64,000 nucleotides of DNA from positions 186,001-250,000 of the forward strand of contig SUUI01000001.1 in NCBI GenBank assembly GCA_015062605.1. Reading direction: 5' to 3'. Source of the stretch: Eggerthellaceae bacterium (GTDB taxonomy: Bacteria > Actinomycetota > Coriobacteriia > Coriobacteriales > Eggerthellaceae). The notes beneath the pieces were generated by a model, which was not told the origin of the DNA, did no database searches, and saw nothing but the letters and a program-made list of their open reading frames with translations. This document shows, one piece after another, positions 50,713 through 58,524 of this stretch. Position numbers and translations under genes: made by a program. Numbering within the stretch: the first letter of the stretch is position 1; every line of letters starts with the position of its first letter.

Positions 50713-50732
50713 TGCCCATATTGATGGGCGTC
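50711..50732 (+). terminator. Hairpin at the end of vsr
   Basis: GATGCCCAT (50711-50719) pairs with ATGGGCGTC (50724-50732), including one wobble, around ATTG and overlapping the vsr stop codon. Only a CT-rich stretch follows, so it is a weak terminator candidate. Confidence 0.4.
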
Positions 50733-50859
50733 ATGCAATCTCTCTCCTTCCAAATGCTATTCGAATAGCCCCCTGACGTTGTACAATAGACGAAAAGGGT
50801 TTCTTATTTCGACAATCGCCCTATCCAGGCATCGCCGCAATTTTGGAAAAGAGGTAATC

Positions 50860-52332
50860 ATGACTGACGCATCAAATGCGCAGACGGCTGAAATCGTCAA
50901 AAAGAAAGAGCCTAAGAAAAGCGTGAATCTCACCACATGGATTCTCATCTCGCTGGCAGCGGGTATTATCGTCGGCATTATCTGCTCTATAGCCGTTCCC
51001 GACAAATCAGTTGTAGACGAATACCTCATCGAAGGCGTGTTCTACGTATTCGGCCAGTGGTTCATCCGCCTGATGCAGATGCTCGTCGTACCGTTGGTGT
51101 TCTGCTCGATCGTGTGCGGTGCAGCATCGATGAGCGACCCGAAGCTGCTTGGTAAAGTCGGCGTGGGCACCATCCTCATGTATTTGTGTACTACAGCACT
51201 TGCTGTGACCATCGCCATCCTTCTTGCTCAAGTGATTCAACCTGGCGTTGGCCTCGATATGGCATCCATCGTTAAGGTAGAGCCTTCATCGACCTCAACG
51301 GATCAAACCTTTGCCCAGATGCTCATCAACATCATCCCGACCAACATCATCTCGGCAATGAATAGCGGAACGATGCTGCAAATCATCTTCTTCGCATTGG
51401 TCCTTGGTTTCATCCTGGGTCGCCTCGGCAAGAAAGTTGCAACCGTCAATCGCTTCTTCACGCAGTTCAACGCTGTGATGATGCACATGATCGGCCTCAT
51501 CCTGAAAGTCGCCCCTATCGGCATCTTCTGCCTAATCGCTCGCACATTTGCCAATCTGGGCTTGACAGGCATCTTGCCGATGCTCAAGTTCATCGGCACC
51601 GTGTATCTGGGCCTGTTCGTGCAGCTGCTCATCGTATACATGCTGCTCGTATTCCTGTTCACGCGCCTCAATCCGCTGCAATTCTTGCGTAAGATGCTGC
51701 CGGTTATGCTGTTCGCATTCTCCACGAGCTCATCGAACGCTACCATCCCCTTGAATATGGAAACCCTCGAGAAGAAGATCGGCGTCGATCCGAAAGTCGC
51801 TTCGTTCACGATTCCATTGGGAGCCACCATCAACATGGACGGCACTGCCATCATGCAGGGTGCCGCAGTTATCTTCATCGCGCAAGCTTTTGGTATCGAC
51901 CTCTCGATGACCGCACTGCTCACCGTCGTGTTGACGGCTGTGTCGGCATCCATCGGTACGGCCGGTGTACCTGGCGTAGGCACCATCATGCTTGCCATGG
52001 TATTCGAGTCGGTCGGCCTGCCTGCTGAAGGCGTTGCTATGATCATGGGAATCGATCGCTTGCTCGACATGGGCCGCACCGCCGTCAACGTCACGGGCGA
52101 TGCCGCTGTGACCACATGCATGGCTCGCTTGAGCGGCATGCTCGACAAGAACGTGTTCAACAACCACGATTTCAAGGCAGTAAGCGAAGAAGACCTCCTC
52201 GATGCTCCCGGCTCTGACGAGCCAACTGGCTACGATGACTTCACCGCCCACGGCGATCCAACCGAAATCGGCGAGCAGGGCGATCCTGACAAGTTCGCGA
52301 ACATCGAGAAGCCTGAGCCCGTTCGCAAATAG
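50860..52332 (+). CDS. Dicarboxylate/amino acid:cation symporter (DAACS family)
   Basis: A 490-residue glutamate-transporter-fold symporter. Helical hairpin 1 has STSSSNATIPLN, helix 7 NMDGTA, hairpin 2 ASIGTAGVPGVG, and helix 8 DRLLDMGRTAVNVTGD, with the Asp and Arg that hold acidic amino acids. These match aspartate/glutamate or C4-dicarboxylate carriers that use Na+ or H+. The long hydrophilic tail is rich in Asp, Glu and Pro. The start is the ATG with AAGAGG upstream; a longer frame adds 27 residues and is rejected. Probably cotranscribed with the hydrolase that follows by 28 bases. Confidence 0.93.
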   Translation: MTDASNAQTAEIVKKKEPKKSVNLTTWILISLAAGIIVGIICSIAVPDKSVVDEYLIEGVFYVFGQWFIRLMQMLVVPLVFCSIVCGAASMSDPKLLGKVGVGTILMYLCTTALAVTIAILLAQVIQPGVGLDMASIVKVEPSSTSTDQTFAQMLINIIPTNIISAMNSGTMLQIIFFALVLGFILGRLGKKVATVNRFFTQFNAVMMHMIGLILKVAPIGIFCLIARTFANLGLTGILPMLKFIGTVYLGLFVQLLIVYMLLVFLFTRLNPLQFLRKMLPVMLFAFSTSSSNATIPLNMETLEKKIGVDPKVASFTIPLGATINMDGTAIMQGAAVIFIAQAFGIDLSMTALLTVVLTAVSASIGTAGVPGVGTIMLAMVFESVGLPAEGVAMIMGIDRLLDMGRTAVNVTGDAAVTTCMARLSGMLDKNVFNNHDFKAVSEEDLLDAPGSDEPTGYDDFTAHGDPTEIGEQGDPDKFANIEKPEPVRK

Positions 52333-52360
52333 CATTGGCAAGGAGACCTCGATAAGGAGC

Positions 52361-53170
52361 ATGACGCAGCCGAAAACATACGAAACAGATAGCGGAACCA
52401 TCCGATATTGGGTTGACGCAACTGCGGAGTCGTCGATATGGCTTGTTTTCCTTCCTGGGCTTACGGCTGACCATAGGCTGTTCGACAAACAGATGGAGTA
52501 TTTCTCAGGGCGAGTGAGCTGCTTGGTGTGGGATCCTCCAGCTCATGGTGAATCGCGTCCGTATCCACTCGATTTCACGATGGACGATTTGGCGAACATG
52601 GTTTTTGGCATTCTCGATGCCGAAGGAATAAAGCATCCCGTCTTGGTGGGGCAATCCATGGGCGGTTACATTTCGCAGGCGTTTATCGATCTGTATCCAG
52701 GACGGGCTGTTGGTTTTGTTTCCGTCGATTCCGCGCCACTCAAACGTAAGTATTACCCCACATGGGAAGTCAAATTCCTGCGCCACACGAAAGGGATGTA
52801 TGCATCGATTCCATGGGCACTCTTGAAACCGTGGGGCACGAGGGGCGCAGCCGAAACCGACTATGGACGTAGTCTCATGCGAGCATTCATGGACAACTAC
52901 ACCAAGCGCGAGTACGTCGATTTGGCTGCGTATGGATACCGCATTCTTGCCGATGCTGTTGAAGCCGATCGCGCATACGACCTCGATTGCCCAGTGCTTC
53001 TGCTGTGTGGCAAGAAGGACCACGCTGGCGACGTGAAGGCCTTCAATCGGAAATGGGCTGTAGGCGAGAACCTGCCGCTTGTGTGGGTTCCGAATGCGGG
53101 TCACAATGCGAATGCCGATGCGCCTGATTTCGTGAACAGCCATATCGAGCGCTTTGTCAGCTTGCTTTAA
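52361..53170 (+). CDS. Alpha/beta hydrolase
   Basis: A 269-residue serine hydrolase of the alpha/beta fold. The oxyanion loop is LVFLPGLTADHRLFD. The nucleophile is S99 in VLVGQSMGGYISQAF. The acid is probably the Asp in LLLCGKKDHAGD and the base His in WVPNAGHNANADAPDFV. The substrate (ester, lactone or amide) is not predictable. AAGGAG lies three bases before the ATG. It stands between the symporter and a flavin reductase, with 13 bases to the latter. Confidence 0.88.
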   Translation: MTQPKTYETDSGTIRYWVDATAESSIWLVFLPGLTADHRLFDKQMEYFSGRVSCLVWDPPAHGESRPYPLDFTMDDLANMVFGILDAEGIKHPVLVGQSMGGYISQAFIDLYPGRAVGFVSVDSAPLKRKYYPTWEVKFLRHTKGMYASIPWALLKPWGTRGAAETDYGRSLMRAFMDNYTKREYVDLAAYGYRILADAVEADRAYDLDCPVLLLCGKKDHAGDVKAFNRKWAVGENLPLVWVPNAGHNANADAPDFVNSHIERFVSLL

Positions 53171-53183
53171 GGAGGAACCATTC

Positions 53184-53729
53184 ATGGCAAAGAACGTAGT
53201 AGTGATTAGCACGAGCCCGCGAAAGAACAGCAACTCAGACGCACTTGCCGTAGCTTTTGCCGATGGTGCGAAGTCCGCAGGCCACAACGTTGAAATCATC
53301 CGCCTCTCCGATAAGCAGATCGCGTTCTGCAAGGGATGCTTCGCCTGCCTCAAACTCGGCAGCTGCGTTATCAAAGACGATGCTCCCGCCATCACCGATA
53401 AAATCGGCGATGCGGATGTCGTGGTTTGGGCAACGCCAATCTATTACTACGAGATGTGCGGTCAAATGAAAACGATGATCGATCGCGCGAACGCCCTGTG
53501 GGTCAAGGATTACAAGTTCCGAGACGTTTATTTCCTTTCAGCAGCTGCAGAACCGCACGAAGGCGTTGACGCACGGGCTATCGGCGGTGTCGAAGGCTGG
53601 ATTGCGTGCTTCCCGAAAAGTCGCCTCGCTGGCACCGTGTTCGCAGGCGGTGTGAAAGCGCCCGGGGACATCGAAGGCAGCGAGGCTCTCATTAAAGCAT
53701 TTGATATGGGAGCTGCGATAGAGCCCTGA
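53184..53729 (+). CDS. Flavodoxin-fold NADPH:FMN reductase with Cys cluster motif
   Basis: A 181-residue flavodoxin-like protein of the NADPH-dependent FMN reductase/iron-sulfur flavoprotein type. The FMN phosphate loop is ISTSPRKNSNSDALA. The compact motif CKGCFACLKLGSC (C49, C52, C55, C61) is the one that binds a [4Fe-4S] cluster in archaeal and anaerobic iron-sulfur flavoproteins. The second FMN loop is VWATPIYYYEMCGQMKTMIDR. It may reduce quinones or oxygen species in the cytoplasm. AAGGAGG precedes the ATG. It is last in the symporter, hydrolase, reductase set. Confidence 0.9.
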   Translation: MAKNVVVISTSPRKNSNSDALAVAFADGAKSAGHNVEIIRLSDKQIAFCKGCFACLKLGSCVIKDDAPAITDKIGDADVVVWATPIYYYEMCGQMKTMIDRANALWVKDYKFRDVYFLSAAAEPHEGVDARAIGGVEGWIACFPKSRLAGTVFAGGVKAPGDIEGSEALIKAFDMGAAIEP

Positions 53730-53780
53730 TCTCTGACTATACGGGAATCCGAAGCAGGCGACACGCATCTTCGGCTATAC

Positions 53781-53808
53781 AAAAAAACGCCGCCCGATAA
53801 GGGCGGCG
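53781..53808 (-). terminator. Intrinsic terminator of the tRNA-Phe transcript
   Basis: CGCCGCCC (53788-53795) pairs with GGGCGGCG (53801-53808) around GATAA, and the minus strand ends in TTTTTTT. It lies ten bases past the encoded CCA end. Confidence 0.9.
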
Positions 53809-53817
53809 AAGCATTCA

Positions 53818-53893
53818 TGGTGGTCAGGGGGGGACTTGAACCCTCGGCACGCGGATTTTCAGTCCACTGCTCTACCAACTGAGCTACCTGACC
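53818..53893 (-). tRNA. tRNA-Phe (GAA)
   Basis: The minus strand folds as a 76-base cloverleaf. The acceptor stem is GGTCAGG/CCTGACC, the D-arm GCTCAGTTGGTAGAGC, the anticodon loop CTGAAAA (anticodon GAA), the T-arm has GGTTCAAGTCC, and the CCA end is encoded. Downstream is a strong terminator, so it is a single tRNA unit. Confidence 0.97.
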
Positions 53894-53949
53894 GTTGGGC
53901 GTCTAAGACGCAAAACGGAACTATAGCATAAGCGCCTAGGCTATGCAAG

Positions 53950-55308
53950 TTATTCGCTGAAGAAGAGCTTTCGCTCCTCGCCCGTTAACGCAGCGCGCGC
54001 CTGATCGCGCAGGTTGTTCACGCCGATGAAGAACTGCCTCATCATCACGACGAGAAGATATCGTCCAGTCGATGTGAGCGTCAGCTCGTTCTCGTCGTCA
54101 TGGTCGAACGCTCCCGCCAAACGCATGAAGGCCATCTCAATAGGCAAGCCCTTCTCGATATCCACACCGAAATCCTCGCGGAATTGACGCTTATCAAGCC
54201 GCAGTCCGAACAACTGCATCATGAACCGATACCGCATACGATCGAGCAGGCTGAACTCCGTCTTGCCCATGAGCGACATATGCCCTGCTTCGATGTCGGC
54301 ATTGTAATCATTCACGCTGAACGTGTTCACGTACAAGTTGCCACCCAAATACGTTATTCCGCCACTGCCAATTGCCGGATACTCTTCATAGTTCACGACG
54401 TATTCATCGATCATTGCATCGCCAAGCGTTCCAGCTTCGTCCTTTGCTCCCCCATCGGGCTCATTTGCGCATCTGTTGAACGTCCATGCGCTTCCATGTT
54501 GATACAAGCGAGGGCCGACCTGCTCACCGGATGCATTTTGGCCAGTCAGAAGCTCGCAGATGATCTGGTAATACAACTGCTCACGCGAATAATCGACTTT
54601 GCCAACGCTGCTCGCCATCGAGCTTTTCACGCTCGGGCTTGCCATAAGAGGATAGAACGTCGTCTGGCTTGTGCCGCTTTCGATGATGCGCTCGATATCC
54701 GCGATGAGGATATCCGGAGTTTGCGCAGGGAAATTGAAAATCATGTCGACATTAAGCGATGTGAAGTGTGGGGTCGCATACTGAATGCGCTCGAAGATCT
54801 CGTCACCTGAACCGTACTTATCGTAACGGGCCATCTGTTTGAGCAAACCGTCATCGAAGCTTTGCACGCCCACACTCAAACGCTGCACACGGCCCTCAAG
54901 CTTCTCCACGTAGCTCGGAATCAAATGGTTCGGATTGGTCTCACTCGAAACCTCTTTCAGGCTGAACAGCTCACGCGCTAAATCGATCGTCTCGCACAGC
55001 TCGTCTATCATGATGGTAGGCGTACCACCGCCTATGTAGAGGCTCTCGAAATCGAAACCCAAATCGCTCATCATGCGCATTTCCCGACGAAGGTTCTCGA
55101 AATAGCGCTTTGCTTTGTCATGCTCATATGGAAAGCGATTGAACGAACAATACGGACACAGCACCTGGCAGAACGGTACGTGGGCATAGAGCATATACGT
55201 ACGTCCCGGCTCAGGGCCAGGTACGAACGCCTCGTCCGTCGGATGCAGCTTCAGGTATTGGTTCGTAAACGTGCGAACAACCGCACTCAGTGCTTTTTCA
55301 GAAAGCAT
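53950..55308 (-). CDS. Radical SAM protein of the coproporphyrinogen III oxidase/HemW family
   Basis: A 452-residue radical SAM enzyme. The cluster motif is C47, C51 and C54 in HVPFCQVLCPYCSF, followed by SLYIGGGTPT, a SETNPNHL segment and LSVGVQSFDDGLLKQM, all of HemN/HemW type. The family includes oxygen-independent coproporphyrinogen oxidase (HemN), the heme chaperone HemW and heme-degrading ChuW/HutW. The sequence cannot decide among them; the 80-residue C-terminal domain differs from HemW. Its ATG overlaps the last base of the purD stop codon (TAATG), so the two are coupled. Confidence 0.85.
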   Translation of the reverse strand: MLSEKALSAVVRTFTNQYLKLHPTDEAFVPGPEPGRTYMLYAHVPFCQVLCPYCSFNRFPYEHDKAKRYFENLRREMRMMSDLGFDFESLYIGGGTPTIMIDELCETIDLARELFSLKEVSSETNPNHLIPSYVEKLEGRVQRLSVGVQSFDDGLLKQMARYDKYGSGDEIFERIQYATPHFTSLNVDMIFNFPAQTPDILIADIERIIESGTSQTTFYPLMASPSVKSSMASSVGKVDYSREQLYYQIICELLTGQNASGEQVGPRLYQHGSAWTFNRCANEPDGGAKDEAGTLGDAMIDEYVVNYEEYPAIGSGGITYLGGNLYVNTFSVNDYNADIEAGHMSLMGKTEFSLLDRMRYRFMMQLFGLRLDKRQFREDFGVDIEKGLPIEMAFMRLAGAFDHDDENELTLTSTGRYLLVVMMRQFFIGVNNLRDQARAALTGEERKLFFSE

Positions 55309-56597
55309 TATTCGTTTCCAAAGAAGTCTGCGGCCTTCTTGCCGATATCCATGCGCAACTGCTTTCCTTCGAAGTTGATGAGCGCGCAGGCGCGATATGC
55401 CAGCTCGCGAGCCTCTTCGAAGGTATCACCTAAGGCGACAACGTTGAGCACGCGACCGCCCGCCGTGACGAGCTCGCCATCATTGTTGACTGCGGTTCCC
55501 GCATGGAAGACCGTGACATCTTCGAGCGCCTCGGCTTCGTCAATGCCCAAAATGACCTTCCCCTTCTCGTATGCACCTGGATAACCGGCACTTGCGAGAA
55601 CCACGCATACGGCCCATTTGTCACTCCATGAAAGATTTATGTCTGAGATATCCCCTTTGGCAACCGCCATCATGACATCAACCAAATCGGTTTCAAGGCG
55701 CGGCAAGATGACCTGCGTCTCCGGATCGCCGAAACGCGCATTGAATTCGAGGACCTTCGGTCCGTCTTCGGTAAGCATGAAGCCGCCATACAGCACGCCA
55801 CGATAATCGGAAGAGAACGGCTCACGCGCTGAGGCAGCAGCGCTTTCGCGCATGATGCGCTCCATCGTCTCGAGCTGCTCTGCCGTCACCATGGGAACTG
55901 GGCTGTACACGCCCATACCACCCGTGTTGGGACCGCGGTCGCCATCGTAAGCGCGCTTATGATCTTGAGCCGTTGCCATGCAGAGAGCTTCACCGCCGGC
56001 CACGAAAGCTAGAAGCGAGCATTCGGGGCCTTGCAGGCACTCTTCCACAACCACGACGCTACCCGCTTCACCGAACATCCCGCTAAAGCAAGCGTCAATC
56101 GCCTCGAGAGCCTCCTCGACGGTTTCGGCAACGAAAACGCCTTTGCCTGCAGCAAGGCCATCGGCCTTGATCACAATCGGAGCACCCATTTCCTGCACGT
56201 ACGCCTTCGCGGGCTCCGCTTCCGTGAAGCTCTGGAAGCGTGCCGTAGGAATACCATTCTCGATCATGAAATTCTTGCTGAAGGTCTTGCTTCCTTCCAG
56301 CAGCGCACCTGCAGCACCGGGACCGAACACCGGAAAGCCCGCCTCACGAAGAGTGTCTGCGATTCCCACGACGAGAGGGGCTTCCGGACCGATGACCACC
56401 AGGTCGATATTCCGATCTTTCGCAAAGCCCAGCACGGCCTCTGCGTCGGTAATATCGATGCCCGGAATATTGGTTGCGATGCCTGACGTTCCTCCGTTGC
56501 CCGGCGTTACATAAAGCTCATCAGTATTCGGGGATTTTGCAAGCGCCCATGTAATCGCATGTTCGCGTCCGCCAGATCCCAGCACTAAGATGTTCAT
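55308..56597 (-). CDS. purD: Phosphoribosylamine-glycine ligase
   Basis: A 429-residue ATP-grasp enzyme, the second step of purine synthesis, joining glycine to phosphoribosylamine. The N-terminus is MNILVLGSGGREHAITWALAKSP. ATP-grasp motifs include IVIKADGLAAGKGVFVA and VVVEECLQGPECSLLAFV, and GPNTGGMGVYSPVP with EFNARFGDPETQVILPRL are diagnostic. AAAGGA lies before the ATG. It is transcribed with the radical SAM gene downstream. purL lies about 45 kb away, so the purine genes are scattered. Confidence 0.96.
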   Translation of the reverse strand: MNILVLGSGGREHAITWALAKSPNTDELYVTPGNGGTSGIATNIPGIDITDAEAVLGFAKDRNIDLVVIGPEAPLVVGIADTLREAGFPVFGPGAAGALLEGSKTFSKNFMIENGIPTARFQSFTEAEPAKAYVQEMGAPIVIKADGLAAGKGVFVAETVEEALEAIDACFSGMFGEAGSVVVVEECLQGPECSLLAFVAGGEALCMATAQDHKRAYDGDRGPNTGGMGVYSPVPMVTAEQLETMERIMRESAAASAREPFSSDYRGVLYGGFMLTEDGPKVLEFNARFGDPETQVILPRLETDLVDVMMAVAKGDISDINLSWSDKWAVCVVLASAGYPGAYEKGKVILGIDEAEALEDVTVFHAGTAVNNDGELVTAGGRVLNVVALGDTFEEARELAYRACALINFEGKQLRMDIGKKAADFFGNE

Positions 56598-56639
56598 GGA
56601 TTTCCTTTCCGTAAGACCATGGGGACCCATACGATCCGC

Positions 56640-56975
56640 ATGTCGTTTTTCTGCGTGTATATTGTACTATGTCGCACGCATCCATGGGGAATTTCTATAC
56701 CAGCGGGAACCATGTTTTGTTCTTCCTGCATTCCGTATCTTGCGTGATAAAACGTGCTAGAGACCGTTCACGGCTAAACGTTATCTGGCAGTTTTCAACT
56801 GTACAAAAATGTGGAAAAAGTGGAAAACCCTTGATTCCCAGTTGATTACGCATAGAGAAACGATGTCTCCTGTTGAAAACCTCGGTACCGAAAAAAATCA
56901 CAAAATGCCCCGTGAACTGGGCTTTTATATGCGGTACCATACTGCTTACATTAAATAGAATTGGGGGAAGTATAT
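56640..56975. promoter_or_regulatory. Intergenic region before dnaB
   Basis: A 336-bp AT-richer stretch without a credible gene. It contains two DnaA-box-like repeats (56810-56827), a TAGAAT -10-like hexamer at 56956-56961 and the GGGGGAAG ribosome site of dnaB. The left side must also hold the purD promoter on the minus strand, but none is clear. Confidence 0.5.
56810..56827. other. Two adjacent DnaA-box-like 9-mers
   Basis: TGTGGAAAA (56810-56818) and AGTGGAAAA (56819-56827) lie head to tail. On the other strand the first is TTTTCCACA, one mismatch from the TTATCCACA consensus. They are about 150 bases before dnaB. Too few boxes for an origin; DnaA control of dnaB is a possible role. Confidence 0.3.
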
Positions 56976-58385
56976 ATGCCAGCAAACGATATCATGCCTT
57001 ATCAAACGGGAGATTTTGCACCACAGGAGACCCCGCGCCTTGATAATCGCAGGTCACTCCCGCAAAACATCGAAGCGGAGAAATCCGTTCTCGCTGCATG
57101 CATGCTGAATCAGGAAGCAATTGAAGAGGTTGCGACCAAGTTGAAGCCCCAGAATTTCTTCAGGCCTGCGCATCGCATCATCTTCTCCGCTATGCTCGAT
57201 TTGTACGTTCGCCACATCCCCATCGACCAGATTTCTCTTGCAGAGAACCTGCATGGTAAAGGTCAGCTTGAGGCAATAGGCGACAAATCCTATCTTGTCG
57301 AACTGGCGGATAACACATTCGCTCTCACGAACTGGCGCTCTCATACAGACATCGTCAAGCGCACATCGATTCTCCGTGATCTCATTTACGCTTCAACGCA
57401 AATCAACGCCCTCGCATACGATGCGCCGGATGACTTGGCTGTTGTCGTAGAAGAATCAGAGAAGCTGCTATTCAACGTCACAGAGCAACGTATCTCGTCC
57501 GATTTTGCGAAAATGGATGTCTTGCTCACCGAAGCGTTCGAGGAAATCGCAAAGCTCGCCGAGCAGAAGAACTCTCTTGCAGGCGTGCCAACAGGATTCA
57601 AAGACGTCGATGCGCTCTTCCATGGTTTACGTGGCGGAGACTTGATTATCCTTGCAGCACGCCCTGGCGTTGGAAAGTCAGCCTTCGCGCTTAACGTGGC
57701 AGTCAACGCCGCCAAGGCCAATACCACCGTCGCATTCTTCTCACTCGAGATGAGCGCATCCCAGCTTGCGCAAAGAATCCTGTGCTCGGAAGCACATGTC
57801 AATTTGGGCAGATTGCGCGCAGGAAACATCACTGAGGCAGACTGGGGCGCCATCGCAGACGCATCCAATACTCTCAGCAAGATCAACCTGTTCATCGACG
57901 ACACCCCTGCTCTCTCCGTTTTCGATTTGCGCGCTAAAGCACGCCGCGAGCTCCGCGGATGCGAAAGCGGTTTGATCATCGTCGACTACCTGCAGCTCAT
58001 GCAGCCTACGACGACGCGTCGTGACGGCAATCGCGCCGTTGAGGTTGGTGAGATATCGCGTAGCTTGAAGATCCTCGCTAAGGAAATGGACATGCCAGTC
58101 ATTGCGCTCTCGCAGCTCTCCCGTGAAATCGAGAAGCGCGGCAAGAAGCGCCCCATGCTTTCTGACTTGCGTGAATCAGGCAGCATCGAGCAGGATGCTG
58201 ATATCGTCATGTTCATCGACCGCAGTATGGACGAAATCGAAGCCGAGTCTGCAGGCAGGCCTGCGCTAGGCACGGCAGAGCTTATCGTTGCCAAACACCG
58301 TAACGGTCCTTCCCGTGATATAACTTTGGCCTTCCATCCGGAATTCACGCGTTTCAGGGATTATTACGACGCGAGCCAGCAATAA
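56976..58385 (+). CDS. dnaB: Replicative DNA helicase
   Basis: A 469-residue DnaB. The N-terminal domain starts LPQNIEAEKSVLAACMLNQEAIEEV. The RecA-like motor has Walker A in AARPGVGKSAFALNVA, the H1a-type FFSLEMSASQLAQRILC, Walker B in GLIIVDYLQLM, and LSQLSREIEKRGKKRPMLSDLRESGSIEQDAD. It unwinds DNA ahead of the fork as a hexamer. The start is at MPANDIMPYQTG, with GGGGGAAG upstream. No intein is present. It is a single plus-strand gene close to the rpsR-rplI set, a layout seen in many bacteria. Confidence 0.97.
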   Translation: MPANDIMPYQTGDFAPQETPRLDNRRSLPQNIEAEKSVLAACMLNQEAIEEVATKLKPQNFFRPAHRIIFSAMLDLYVRHIPIDQISLAENLHGKGQLEAIGDKSYLVELADNTFALTNWRSHTDIVKRTSILRDLIYASTQINALAYDAPDDLAVVVEESEKLLFNVTEQRISSDFAKMDVLLTEAFEEIAKLAEQKNSLAGVPTGFKDVDALFHGLRGGDLIILAARPGVGKSAFALNVAVNAAKANTTVAFFSLEMSASQLAQRILCSEAHVNLGRLRAGNITEADWGAIADASNTLSKINLFIDDTPALSVFDLRAKARRELRGCESGLIIVDYLQLMQPTTTRRDGNRAVEVGEISRSLKILAKEMDMPVIALSQLSREIEKRGKKRPMLSDLRESGSIEQDADIVMFIDRSMDEIEAESAGRPALGTAELIVAKHRNGPSRDITLAFHPEFTRFRDYYDASQQ

Positions 58386-58493
58386 CCGAGTCCGCGGATA
58401 ACCGCATCCGCCTATTCGCTCAGAACCGATTTCGCTCTGACCAGGCCGCGCATGGCGTGGCTTGCGGCGCGAATCCACGGAATCCACCAGAAG

Positions 58494-58524
58494 AAGGCTT
58501 CCTCAGATCGTCTGGCGAAGCCTT
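58494..58524. terminator. Hairpin between convergent dnaB and YhgE-like gene
   Basis: AAGGCTTC (58494-58501) pairs with GAAGCCTT (58517-58524) around 15 bases, touching the stop codon of the minus-strand gene. There is no T-tract. Candidate shared terminator. Confidence 0.4.
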
